A stretch of 64,000 bases of DNA from Hemicordylus capensis (Eukaryota; Chordata; Lepidosauria; Squamata; Cordylidae), in contig NC_069662.1 of NCBI RefSeq assembly GCF_027244095.1, forward strand, positions 13,604,501-13,668,500. Reading direction: 5' to 3'. Shown here piece after piece: positions 33,901 through 44,900 of the stretch (position 1 is the first letter of the stretch; each line of letters begins with the position of its first letter). The notes beneath the pieces were generated by a model. It was not told the origin of the DNA and did no database searches. It saw only the letters and a list, made by a program, of their open reading frames with translations. Made by a program: the position numbers and the translations under genes.

Positions 33901-36900
33901 CCAGTAGCCATTTCTTCCTTGCTGTGCCTTGTGTGGGGAGAGAGCTCTTTTGCATGATTGCTCAGCCTTTCCATCACACATCCACCATTGCCTCCAACCA
34001 TTGTTCAGCATTGCCACCATTGCCACCTTTTTTTCTCCAGCAATTTTTTTAATAGAGAAAAATAAGAAGATTCCATCTTTTATTCCTTCTGTCTTGCTAA
34101 CGCAGAAAGCCTGCTACCTGAGCCATCCTTGGACCTTGGCTGGATTCTGTCCTGTATTTGTTGAGAAAGCTTCGGCGAAAAGATGGGTTTTGAGGTGTTT
34201 TTTAAAAATTGCCAGAGATGGGGAGGATCATATCTCAGCAGGGAGAACATTCCACAATCTTGGGACATCAACCGAGAAGGCCTGGCTGTGGGTAGCCACC
34301 AAAAGAGTTGGCGGTAACTGGAGACGGACCTCCTCAGATGACCTCAATGGGTGGTGAGGCTCATAGTGAAGAAGACGCTATCTTAGATACCCAGGGCCTA
34401 AGCCATTTAGGGCTTTATAAGTTATAACTAGCACTTTGTATTTTGTCCGGAAACCTATTGGCAGCCAGTGTAGCTCCATCAGTAAAGGAGTAACATGGTC
34501 TCTCCAAGATGACCCAGAGACCAACCTGGCTGCCACATTTTGAACCAACTGAAGTTTCTGGAATACGTACAAAGGCAGCCTCACGTAGAGCACATTACAG
34601 AAGTCAAGTCTGGAGGTTACCAACTGTTTTGAGGATACTGAACTTGAGAAACAGGTGCAGCTGGCGTATTAGCCAAAGCAGATAAAAAGCACCCCTGGCC
34701 ACCACCTCAACCTGAGAAACCAGGAGAGATGTGGATCCAGAAGTACTCCTGGATGTGAAGCTGTTCCCTTAGGGGAAGTGTGACCCCTTCTAGAACAGGT
34801 AGATCAGAATAGTCTCTGGAGTTCTGGCCCCACACAATAAGTACCTCTGTCTTATCTGGATTCAGCTTCAGTTTATTCTCCCTCATCCAGCCCATTACTG
34901 CTTCCAGGCAGGCATTTAGGGAGGATATGCCAGTTCCTGAAGAAGTTGACATGGAGAAGTAGATCTGGGTGTCATCAGCGTACTGGTAACACCCAGCTCC
35001 AAATCCCCTGATGATCTTTCCCAGAGGTTTCATGTAGATGTTAAAAAGCATTGGAGAAAGTATGGAGCCTTGAGGGGCACCATACTAAAGCTCAGATTTC
35101 GTAGAGCAATAATCTCCAATCAACACCATCTAGAATCTATCTGAGAGGTAGGAGCAGGAACACTGTAAAAGAGTGCCTCCCACCCACAACAAACTCAAAT
35201 GTTCCAGAAGGATACTATGGTCGATAGTATCAAAATCCGCTGAGAGATCCAAAAGGGACAACAGAGTCACTTCCCCTGTCAATTGCCAATTGGAGATCAT
35301 CCATCAGGCCGGCCAAGGCAGTCTCCACTCCATAGCCCGCCCGGAAACCAGTTTGAAATGGGTCTAGATAATCGGTTTCCTCCAAGGCCACCTGGAGCTG
35401 AGAGGCCACCACCTTCTCAATTACTTTGCCCGGCCATGGGAGGTTGGAAACAAGCCTATAATTGCTCAACTCTGAGGGATCTAACACAGGCTTCTTTAGA
35501 AGAGGTCTAATGATTGCCTCCTTAAGACAAGGAGGCATCCTGCCCCCCCCCCCGGAACATTTATGATTACCACCAGGCTTTCTACAACAGCCCACCTGCT
35601 AGATCGAACAAGCCATGTTGGAGAAGGGTCAAGTGAACAGGTGGTAGGCCTCACTGCTCCAAGCAGCTTGTCCACCTCCTCAGGAGTTACAAACTGAAAT
35701 TGATCCAGTCAAATCACATAAGAGGAGTTTTTGGGCACCTCCAGTTCAGACACCAAATTAATTGTGGTTTCTCCATCTATGTCTGTCTGAATCCGAGAGA
35801 TTTTCTCTGCGAAAAACTCAATAAACACATCACAGCGGGAAACTGATGACTCCAAATTCTGGTTCAAGGTGGGGGGTGGATACTAGTCCCTTCACAACCC
35901 TGAACAACTCCACTGGACATGAACTCGCAGAGGCAATATGGGCAGAAAAGAACCGCCTGCTTGCCTCGCGTGTTGCCTGAGCATAGATCTTTAGATGTGC
36001 TCTATGTCACTATCTGTCAGATACGAGTCTTTCTCCACTTGCGCTCCAATCTCCTGCCTTGCCACTTCAGCCCCTGTAGATCTTCCGTATACCAAAAGGG
36101 GCCAATTTTGAAGCAGGTCAAAGGGGACGCTTGGGAGCAATCGTGTCTACTGCCCTGGTGAGCAAGTTGTTCCAATTCTCAACCAGGGTGTCAACAAGAT
36201 CACCGGCAAAGACAACACTGAATCCTTTCAAGGCTTCTTGGAATCCTACTGGATCCAATAACCTCTTTGGGCGGAAAATTCTAATAGGCCCATCACCCCT
36301 GTGGAGGTGGGAAGTGCTTGTAAGTCCAGTCTTAACCATCCATGACAATGGGTAAATCACAGGCGTCCCCACCCACAGAACACCACCCTGATCAGAGTCA
36401 AAGACCAAATCAAGCATGTGACCTGCAATATGCATCGGTCCAGAGACCACTTGGGATAGGCCCATAGTTGTCATGGCCGCTATGAACTCCTGAGCTGCCC
36501 TGGACAGATTGGTCCCAAAATGAACATTGAAGTCCCCCAGCACCAAGAGTCTGGGAGACTCCAACGCGAGTTCCGCGACCAAGTCCATGAGCTTACTAAA
36601 GGATTCTGTTGGGCAACGGGGCAATCAGTACACCAACAGAAGTCCCAATCTATCCCTGGTCCCCAAACTTAAGTACACACATTCCATATGGTCTGATACC
36701 CTAACAGGGACCCTGGTAAGGGAGATATTATAATCCACCTCCCCACCCACGTCCCCTCACCCACTCCTCTATAGAATATCCTGGAGGGAGAAACTGGGAC
36801 CAGAATGGTCCACTAGCCTCCCCCAACCAAGTTTCACTAATACGTACCTGGTCAGCTCCCTCAACAATGATCAAATCAGGGATGAGTTTAGGTTTATTTT

Positions 36901-39900
36901 GGACAATCTTGGCATTACAGAGGAGCAGGGTAAGGCTTTGTGGATTGTTGGCAGTGACCCCCAAGGTCAATGAGCTGGCAGGACAGCCGGAAGGGGAGAC
37001 AGCTATTAAATTTCTGACTTCCTTCCCCTGGAATGGCCTGCTGACCTGCCAACATTACTTCTTCTATTCCTCACCACAACCAGGATAGCTGTCCCATAGT
37101 CAACAAAGGTGATGTCAAAGAGATGTGCCAAAAAATTGTGTGCCACCATTGTTGTTGTTGTTGTCATCACTCTTTCAACTTGCGCAGGTGAGTGGGGGGC
37201 AAAACCTCGCTATTCCACAGGCAGAATATGTTGTTTAGCAGCATCCTTTCTTTACTTGCTTTGGAAACCAGGTTCTATTCTTTGCAAAGCTCTACTGTTG
37301 TTGTTGATGTTTACTATTAATGCAGATTTGGGACTGAAAGAGTGGGGGTAGTGGTAGTGCTCCAATGGGTGCATGCCACCACCCAGTTCCCATAGGGATT
37401 GGGCAAAGGAATGGGTTTTGATGATTTGTTGAAGTTTGAGTGACTTTGGGGGAGATTCGGGGCGGAAAGGGGGCATCTGGGGTGGAAGAGTGGGGTGGGG
37501 TGATAGTGCCCCAATGGATGCCTGTCATCACCCAGATCCCAAAGGGATTGGGCAAAGGGATGATTTTTGGTGATTTGTTGAAGTTTGAGTGTCTTTGGGG
37601 CAGATTTGGGGCAGAAAGGGGGCATTTGGGGTGGAAGAGCGGGGTGAGGTGGTAGTGCCATACCCCAGTGGGTGCCTGCCACCACCCAGATCCCAAAGGG
37701 ATTGGGCAAAGGGCTGATTTTTTGTGATTTGTTGAAGTTTATGCGTCTTTAAGGCTTTTCTCCATAGGAATAATGGAGGTTTCAGCAGCCCCATAACTGC
37801 ACTTGGGGGGCACTGGGGTGGCCCAGAGCAAGTGACGGTGTAGTGCACAGGGGGTGCCAACCACCCCCATGGGTTGCTAACCCATGGGGTAGAGGGTTTT
37901 GTTGTTTCTGAGGTGTTCTGAGTGTCTATTCTCTGGTAGCATATGGGATTTATAATGACAAACCATGAATCCACTCTCATTTGCTACCAGTGAAACTACA
38001 CTAAGAACCCCTCAGAAACAACAAAACCCTATACCCCATGAGATAGCAACCCATGCGGGTGGTTGGCACCCTCTGTGCACTACACCTCCACTCACCCTGG
38101 GCCACCCCAGCACCCCCAAAGTGCAGTTATGGGGCTGATGAAACCTCCATTATTCCCTATTGAGAAAAACTTTAAAGAAGCATAAACTTCAAAAATCACT
38201 TTAAAATGATCCCTTTGCCCAATTCCTTTGAAATAATTCTGGTAGCTTCCTGGCCCCCTTTGGACACTCCCACCCACCATACCCCACCCTGGGCCACCCA
38301 TTTTCCCCCAATGTGAAGAAATGCATTTGCTGAAACCTACATTATTCCCTATTGAGAAAAACCTTAAAGACACTTAAATTTTAAAAATCACTTTTAAAAA
38401 ATTCAGCCCTTTTCCCAATTCCTTAGAAATAATTCTGGTAGCTTCCTTGCCACCACTAGGCACTACCACCAACCACACTCCACCCTGGGCCATCCCTTTC
38501 CCCTCAACATGAAGAAGAAAATCTTAAAGATGTGTGAACTTCAAAAAATCACCAAAAATCAGTCCTTTGCTCAATTCCTCTGAAATTTGAGTGGTAGCCT
38601 CCACCCATTAGGCACTTCCATCCCATACCACTCTTTTGTCTCCAGGACCGGTTTTTTGAATGCTTATCAGTTCATATTCAGATTTGGATTAATTCGGAAC
38701 CGAATCGAATCTGTGGTGATTTGGATGGGTCTGATTTGGATCCGAAATGAAATAGGGGTGTTTTGATTTGGGTCCAAAATCAAACATCGAATATTCAAAA
38801 TGCACACCCGTAGTATAGATCACAGATAAAATGAAATAAATCATTAAATTAAAAACTATAAGAACAGCAAAAGTAAGAGCAGCTTAAAATCTATCAATGT
38901 CACATGAGAGGGAGCAAACCTTAACAACCCGGTCAGTAGTAAAACAAGGCAGTCAGCAGATTCCAGTTAAAGTTGAACAATGTTTGTGTATCTTGGGGAA
39001 AAAAAGACTTTGTTGATGTATTTCAGATGCAGACCAGTGTGAGATGTGCCCAGAAGATCAATGTCCAAATGAGAAAAAGGATCAATGCATCGCCAAAACA
39101 ATGACCTATTTATCCTATGGAGAACCATTAGGAGCAATTTTGATTTCTTTTGCTCTTTTGTTTTCCCTGATCACCTTTGCTGTGATTGGGATCTTTGTTC
39201 TGCTCTGCAAAACTCCCATTGTGAAAGCCAATAACTGGAGCATTACTTGTACCCTTCTCTCCTCTCTGCTGCTTTGCTTTCTCTGCTCCTTCCTATTCAT
39301 TGGTCAGCCTAGGAAGGTGACATGCCTCCTCAGACAAACCGTGTTTGGTATCACCTTTACTGTCGCACTTTCCTCTGTGTTGGCTAAAACCATCACTGTT
39401 GTTCTGGCCTTCCTGGCCACGAAGCCGGGAAACAGGATGAGAAGATGGATAGGGAAGAGGCTGGCAGTATCGGTCATCATTCTCTGTTCACTTATTCAAA
39501 TTGGCATCTGTGCTGTGTGGCTGGCAAACACTCCCCCTTTCCCAGAGTTTGACATGCACTCTCAGATCAGTGAGATCATTGTGCAATGCAATGAAGGCTC
39601 AAACACCATGTTCTACATCGTCCTGGGCTACATGGGTTTTCTGGCCATCATCAGCTTCACTGTGGCCTTCCTTGCGAGAAAGTTACCAGATAGCTTTAAT
39701 GAAGCCAAGCTGATCACCTTCAGCATGCTGGTCTTCTGCACTGTTTGGATTACTTTTGTCCCAAGCTACTTGAGCACCAAGGGGAAATACATGGTGGCTG
39801 TGGAGCTCTTCTCCATCATGGCCTCTAGTGGTGGACTGTTGAGTTGTATCTTCCTCCCCAAATGCTACATTATGATTCTTAGACCTGATCTGAACACCAG

Positions 39901-39928
39901 AGAGCAACTAGTAAGGAAACAATATTGA
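24887..39928 (+). CDS. V2R gene C, complete vomeronasal type-2 receptor (six exons)
   Basis: Joined exons: 24887-25092, 27128-27419, 30140-30988, 31715-31942, 32382-32508, 39027-39928; phases 2, 0, 0, 0, 1. The product is 867 aa with the same domain order as gene B and no interruption. Intron 5 is 6.5 kb because it keeps the hAT-like element with its L2. Intron 2 holds a 1-kb inversion that spares the exons. Oddities: Cys628 replaces Arg in the first intracellular loop ([10 protein letters not shown]), and exon 3 differs from gene B at about 26 of 283 residues. Probably functional. A ligand cannot be inferred. Confidence 0.93.
25215..25460 (+). mobile_element. tRNA-derived SINE, intron 1 of gene C
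   Basis: Orthologous to 8895-9165. GGGTTTGATCTC is the B-box-like word and the tail includes AATATAAGGCAACTTG. Confidence 0.55.
26575..26765 (+). mobile_element. tRNA-derived SINE, intron 1 of gene C
   Basis: GGTAGAGCATC (A box) and GGTTCAATCC (B box), followed by the CR1-like tail TTTCCTATGTCCC. Orthologous to 12555-12760. Confidence 0.65.
26880..27030 (-). mobile_element. L2 3'-end fragment, intron 1 of gene C
   Basis: Orthologous to 12868-13020: TTCTGCCCAAAATGCAAG and TGGGAGGTTTACAAC. Confidence 0.5.
27128..27419 (+). CDS. Gene C exon 2: ligand-binding domain, lobe 1
   Basis: [19 protein letters not shown] through TYKIPQ. Differs from B and D by RAVGNTL (others RAIWNTL) and CDRKQQ (others CDGKQQ). 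Confidence 0.93.
27896..27943. repeat. (ATC)n microsatellite
   Basis: About 16 units; the inverted paralogue of the GAT tracts in genes B and D. Confidence 0.97.
27944..28215 (-). mobile_element. CR1-type ORF1 fragment (coiled coil), inverted, gene C
   Basis: On the minus strand it reads [20 protein letters not shown], homologous to 14600-14805 in gene B. A short stretch (GAGAGCCAGGAGCTCTTTGC) is tandemly duplicated at about 28080-28135. Confidence 0.6.
29125..29735 (+). mobile_element. CR1-type LINE 3' part, intron 2 of gene C
   Basis: Matches 15066-15690 of gene [16 protein letters not shown], then GGCATCTGGTAGGCCACTGT and TTCTTATGTTCTTG. It keeps the original strand, so the CR1 relic of gene C is now split across the inversion boundary. 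Confidence 0.65.
30140..30988 (+). CDS. Gene C exon 3: main ligand-binding exon
   Basis: 283 codons, uninterrupted. Changes from gene B cluster in two places: [17 protein letters not shown] (a flexible loop in V2Rs) and [12 protein letters not shown] near the end. Donor CCT/GTATGT. Confidence 0.95.
31715..31942 (+). CDS. Gene C exon 4: end of ligand-binding domain
   Basis: 76 codons, nearly identical to gene B (GSLPSGYD in place of GSVPSGYD). Donor AAAGAG/GTATGT. Confidence 0.95.
32382..32508 (+). CDS. Gene C exon 5: cysteine-rich linker
   Basis: [17 protein letters not shown], then [18 protein letters not shown], with all linker cysteines kept. Donor ACTG/GTAAAA, phase 1. Confidence 0.93.
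32509..33456. other. Intron 5 of gene C, left of the hAT-like element
   Basis: No gene. It aligns with 57946-58681 of gene D; gene B has lost most of it. Confidence 0.5.
34160..37216 (-). mobile_element. L2-type LINE nested in the hAT-like element, gene C
   Basis: Minus strand. Endonuclease remains lie at 36118-36970 ([23 protein letters not shown]). The reverse transcriptase is at 34707-35595 ([48 protein letters not shown]) and the C-terminal block at 34378-34623 ([35 protein letters not shown]). It keeps YADD but is broken in several frames, and its 3' tail was lost with the adjoining deletion. Confidence 0.85.
37335..37745. repeat. Tandem array, about 148-bp unit, intron 5 of gene C
   Basis: About 2.8 units. 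GGAAGAG(T/C)GGGGT recurs at about 37343, 37491 and 37640. The unit is the reverse complement of a variant of the 195-bp intronic repeat (for example AAAGGGATTGGGCAAAGG). Not present in genes A, B or D. Confidence 0.8.
37735..38200. repeat. Imperfect palindrome, about 230-bp arms, intron 5 of gene C
   Basis: The left arm (37735-37960) contains GGTTGCTAACCCATGG and CAGCCCCATAACTGCAC. The right arm (37975-38200) contains the reverse complements, such as GTGCAGTTATGGGGCTG. The axis lies near CATGAATCCACTCTCATTTG. Genes A and D have only the right arm. Confidence 0.75.
39027..39928 (+). CDS. Gene C exon 6: 7TM domain and C-terminus
   Basis: 299 codons ending LVRKQY. Unlike A and B it has Cys628 after TM1 ([10 protein letters not shown]), [11 protein letters not shown] where the others have [11 protein letters not shown], and [12 protein letters not shown]. 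The rest is closest to gene A. Confidence 0.96.
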
Positions 39929-40340
39929 GACACTGTACTCTTTTAGCCTTTTCTTGTTCTTCGGCACCATGTCTTTCATCATTATATTCCCATATTAGTA
40001 GTGAAGGAAGGCCTAGATTAGAGAATACAGTCAACATGGGTGGTATCGGTGACTAAGCGTGGGTGATATCGGGACAATGGGGGCAACTGTGGAAGAGCTG
40101 CTTGAACAATGAGCCATATTGCACAGCTCTGGCACTGCTTTGAAGGACACATCCACCCGGCAGCACCATGTCTCCAGAATGCAGCACCGGATGTCAGCCA
40201 GCCTACAGTATTGGCCACAGACTAATAGTTCTCAAAGAAGGGAGATATATGTAGACAACCTTATACTTAAGGTTAGGTGAAAAAAGAATGGCTGACATCC
40301 AGACTAACACAGTGTGTGGTCATCCAATGAAGCACATTTG
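39929..40340 (+). other. 3' flank of gene C
   Basis: Copy of 3999-4412; no poly(A) signal seen. Confidence 0.4.
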
Positions 40341-40906
40341 TTTGAAATGCATTCTACATTCATGCAGATCATGTAGCAATGCAATGAAGGGTCTGAGGGT
40401 CTCTTACATGGGCTTTCTGGCAATCATCAGCTTCACTGTGGCCTTGCTAGAATGTTACTGATGGATTTATTTATTCAGTCAGTCATTTATTTAAAATATC
40501 TTTATACCACCCAAAACTTACGTCTCTGGGCGATTTACAAGAAGATAAAAACAAATGTAAAACATTAGTTAAAAACAAAAACAAGAAATTTTAAACACAA
40601 CAATTTATTTTTTAAAAACAATATACTAAAAACAACATTAAAACAATTTAATGAAGCCAAGCAGATCACCTTCAGCATGCTGGTCTTCTGCAGTATTTGG
40701 ATGTCCTTTGTCAAAAGCTACTTGAACACCAAGCGGAGATACATGGTGGCTATGGAGGTCTTCTTCATCTTGGTCTCTAGCGGTGAACTGTTGAGTTGCA
40801 TCTTCCTCCCCAAATGCTACATTATTATTCTTAGACCTGATCTGGACACCAGAGAGCAACTAGTACGGAAAATGAATTGTGGCATTGGACTCTTTGGTTA
40901 TTTTTG
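40341..40906 (+). pseudogene. Broken V2R exon 6 downstream of gene C, reaching the exon end
   Basis: The most complete of the three spacer relics. After the L2 tail it continues through [39 protein letters not shown] and EQLVRKMN, so it retains the FLPKCY hallmark. The normal stop is lost and the 5' half is absent. Its sequence is more diverged than the working exons, so it is an older gene. Confidence 0.88.
40467..40645 (-). mobile_element. L2 3'-end fragment in the pseudoexon (C-D spacer)
   Basis: TTTATACCACCCAAAACTTAC and CTCTGGGCGATTTACAAG, then A-rich sequence; the tail includes CAGTCAGTCATT. Same insertion site as 4533-4744. Confidence 0.6.
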
Positions 40907-40965
40907 ATGAGTTTTCTACTATTTCCTACTATTCCCTACTATTCCCTATATTAGTGGTCATGCAA

Positions 40966-40971
40966 AATAAA
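40966..40971 (+). promoter_or_regulatory. Relic poly(A) signal AATAAA
   Basis: Lies 60 bp past the end of the pseudoexon, where a V2R 3' UTR would carry it. The intact genes have no AATAAA at the matching place. Confidence 0.4.
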
Positions 40972-41274
40972 GATACTATTTCAAACAAAGCCATCACCCT
41001 GGATGCTAAAGTGTGGGTGACGTCAAGCTCTGGCTACTTGCACATAAAAATGTCACACCGTTCCTGATTATTTCCCCTTCTTTGTTCAACATTTGATTCC
41101 ATCTTTCTTGTCCTTATTAGTGTCCACACAATTATGTCTGTAGCTGTCCCTCATTTTCAAATTATCTTTGCTTTGAAAATGTACCGCAAGAGACAGAGGA
41201 AATAAGTTTTGGTTTGGTTTTTGGATGATTCTTCTGCTATGGTATTGGTTCTAATTTTGCCAGTCTCTGCCGCC
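40972..41274. other. C-D spacer, unrecognised
   Basis: No counterpart in the other spacers and no element recognised. Confidence 0.4.
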
Positions 41275-41760
41275 GTGCCAGCACAATGAGGTGGGGTTCT
41301 GGGTTGTGCCACCATTACATGAGGCAGTCACGGGCACCATCATCCTCCCCTCCACGTGACAGGGATCGGCCAATTAGGCAAGGAGGCGGCCCAATTTCGT
41401 CCCGGCTGCCTCCATTCCGTTCAGTGGCTCCGCAGCTTGGCACCAGCGAGGATCACTGGCATAGCTCTCTCCATAGTGGCCATGTGGAGGGGCTGGGACA
41501 GGACTGACGAGAAGGGCCATCGCCAGCAGCATCATGGAGGTGGGGGGCGAGTGCATCAGCGGAGAGTGGCGGAGGCTTGGGGCCAGTACAATGAGGCAGG
41601 GTTGTGCCCCTGGCACATGAGGCAGCCACGGGCACCATCTTGCCTCCCCCTCCACCTGGCAGGGATCGGCCAATAAGGGAAAGAGGTGGGGCGATTGGGT
41701 GCCGGCTGCCTCCGTTCCGTTCAGTTGCTCCACAGCTTGGCACCCACCCAACACCCTGTA
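41275..41760. repeat. GC-rich tandem duplication, two copies of about 170 bp
   Basis: Copies at about 41275-41445 and 41585-41745 share CATGAGGCAG(T/C)CACGGGCACC, CAGGGATCGGCCAAT and CCGTTCAGT(G/T)GCTCC(G/A)CAGCTTGGCACC. It is much more GC-rich than its surroundings. Not seen elsewhere in the window. Confidence 0.8.
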
Positions 41761-41929
41761 CTCAGTGAGGGATAGCCGGTAGCCTGTGGGGGCCAAGTAG
41801 GAAATTTTTGGGTCGCACCAGATTGGCACAAGGCATGGCCTTTTTTTGCCTACTTCTTACTGAGTCCTTTGGCTTTCAGTCATAGGTTGGCACTGAAGGA
41901 ACCGTTCACTTGGCAGGAGAGTGCAGGTT

Positions 41930-44900
41930 GTTTTTCCCCCCAAATTCAATCTTTATTGATTTTAACAATAGTAATATTATCATTAACAAATAAACAAAAG
42001 TGGACTTCCCGCACACATCTCTTCGTGAATCATCAGCTATAAAATTTACCCTTGCTATAATAATAATTCAAAACATAAATTTAAACCCTTACAAACACAG
42101 TTAGTCTACCCAACCTGCAATTTTTACTAAATTTCAAACCCTGCTGTAAGGTCCATGGTAGGAAAATAGTTCTTTAAATACAACAAAAATGGTTTCCAAT
42201 CTTCTTTAAAACATTCTAAGTTTTGGTCTCTCATCAATGTTGTAAGTTTTGCCATCTCCGCATATTCCAAAAATTTTATCAGCCAATCTTCTTTTCAAGG
42301 CAGTTCATTACTCTTCCATTTCTGTGCATATATTATTCTAGCTGCCATAGAAGCGTACATAAAAAATGTTAAATTAGTTGTAGAAATTACACCTTGTGTT
42401 ATTCCCAGCAGGAAGGATTCTGGCTTCTTAGGAAATGTCATTTTAAATATTTTCTTTAACTCATTATATATCATATCCCAATAGGCCTTAGCCTTCTCAC
42501 AGGTCCACCACATATGAAAAAATGTACCTTCAGAATGTCCACATTTCCAACATTTGTTTGAAACATTTTTATACATTAATGCCAATTTTTTTGGTGTCAA
42601 ATACCATCTATACATCATTTTATAATAATTTTCTTTTAAAGTATTACATGCAGTAAATTTTAAATCATTTTTCCATAATTTTTCCCAGGCTGCCATTTCT
42701 ATGTTACACCCCACATCTTGAGCCCATTTTATCATTGTTGTTTTAACCACTTCTTCTCTTGTCTCCTCCAGAAGTAAAAGTTTATACATTTTAGAAACTA
42801 ATTTTTCATCATTTTCACATAAGTCCTTCTCAAAGTTCGAAGTCTGATCTTCAAATCCAACTTCAAAATCCTTCTTATATAACTCTTTCAACTGATGGCA
42901 TTGAAACCAATCTCTGACCAAATTTTGTACTTCAGTTAAACTTTTTAACTTACAGTCCTTGTCCTGAAAATATAGCAAATCCCTATAGGTACCCCAATGC
43001 AATTGCATATTTACTTCTTTACGTGATAAAGCTTCAGTTGGAGATACCCATAACGGAGTTTTAGGTTCCAACCATTTTTTATATTTTAACCACACCCTCA
43101 TTAAACACCTTCTCACATAATGGTTCAAAAAATCTTTATGTATTTTACTTTTTTCATACCACAGATATGCATGCCATCCAAACCTTCTATCAAATCCTTC
43201 CCAGTCAAGTATTCTAGGGTTTTTTAATGTTATCCATTATTTTAGCCACGTCAAACAAACAGCATCGAAATACAACCTTAAGTCCGGTAAGGTAAGACCA
43301 CTTCTTTCCTTTGCATCTGTTAAATTCTTAAAATTAATTCTTGGTCTTTTCCCTTCCCAAACAAACTTAGTTATATCCTTCTGCCATTGCTTAAAACAAG
43401 TTAAAGTACTGATTATAGGAATAGTCTGAAAGAGAAATAACATTTTAAGCAAGACATTCATTTTCACCACTGAAATTCTTCCCATTCAAGACAAATTCAT
43501 TTTAGACCATCTTTGTAAATCAATTTTCACTGTATTCCATATTTTAACATAATTATTTGTAAACAACAAAGAATTATTGTTTGTTAACCAGACCCCCAAG
43601 TATTTAATTTTCTTCTCCACTTTCAACTCACTTATTTCAGAGAATCTATCCTTGGAGTTCTGATCCATATTTTTAGTCAGAACCTTAGTTTTGGCCTTGT
43701 TTATATAAAATCCAGCCAGCTGGCCAAATTGTTGTATTTTTTCCAAGAGTCTTCCAATCTTGTCCATTGGATTTTCTAGAAAAAACACAACATCGTCCTC
43801 AAAGGCTCTCAACTTGTAGTCTTGTTTCCCAATTTTGGGGCCATATATTTTATCATCTTCTCTAATACTTCTACAAAGCACTTCTAGGACCAATATGAAA
43901 AGCAATGGGGAAAGTGGACATCCTTGTCTGGTCCCTTTTTGTATTTCACAATTGTCTGATAATTCCCCATTTACAATAATCTTAGCATATTGCTCCGAAT
44001 AAATGGTCTTAATTGCCCTAATAAAGTTGTTGCCAACACCCATTACATCTAATAGTCTCCACATAAATTGCCACGAAACATTATCGAAGGCTTTCTCTGC
44101 ATCCAAAAAAATCATCGCCATCTGTTTGTCATTATGTTTTTCATAATACTCCAGGCATAATCCCTTTTTGTAAGATATCATTCATAGTCCATTGAAAAGG
44201 CTGTAAAATTTGGTCTTTGAATGACTTGTAATACAAAGCTGACAATCCATCAGGTCCTGGGGCCTTGTTGGACTTACTTTGATTTATTGCTTCTATTATT
44301 TCCATGATTTTTATCGGAGCATTCTTAATTTCTATATGTTCCTTAGAAAGTTTTGGAATATTTTTGGTTCTAAGAAACTGCTCAATTTTTTTGTCTTCAA
44401 CTATCTTATCTTTATATAATTCTGAATAATATTTTAAAAATTCAGCTCTTAGTCCCTTTCCATCATAAGAGAGCCCGTTTTTTGTAAGTATTTTAGATAT
44501 ATAATTTTTTTCTCTCAGATCTAATTTTCCAAGCTAACAACTTGCCTGGCTTATTTGCGAACTCAAATACCCTTTGCTTAGCATACTTCAAATTCCGTTC
44601 AAATTCATTTGCTACTAACATAGAAAGTTGTTGTAACATTTTGATAGCTTGAGTAACCATCTTCTTATCTTTGGCCCATAATAATTCTCTTTCTTTTTTG
44701 GAAATCTGCATCAATAATGTCTCTTTTTTCAATCCTTTATGCTTTTTAAAATATGCATTTTGCTGTATGAAAAAACCTCTCATAACTGCTTTGCTTGCAT
44801 CCCAGATTATTTTATTGTCCATTCCTTGATTTAAATTCAATTCAAAATAGTCCTTTAACTTCTTTTTGGCTTTCTCCACAACATCTGTTTTTTTCAAGAG

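Larger units (their letters stand above)
33457..38812. mobile_element. hAT-like composite element, degraded, intron 5 of gene C
   Basis: The left end begins TAGGGAAGTGGAAAATG and the right end is GCACACCCGTA followed by GTATAGAT; both are decayed relative to gene D. Interior: degenerate repeats of TTTCCTGCCTTTCAG and CTCCCATTGACTTC (33640-33780), the L2 at 34160-37216, a 148-bp tandem array, an inverted repeat and the 195-bp repeat block. About 1.1 kb present in gene D (around 59035-60136) is missing near 34155. Confidence 0.6.
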
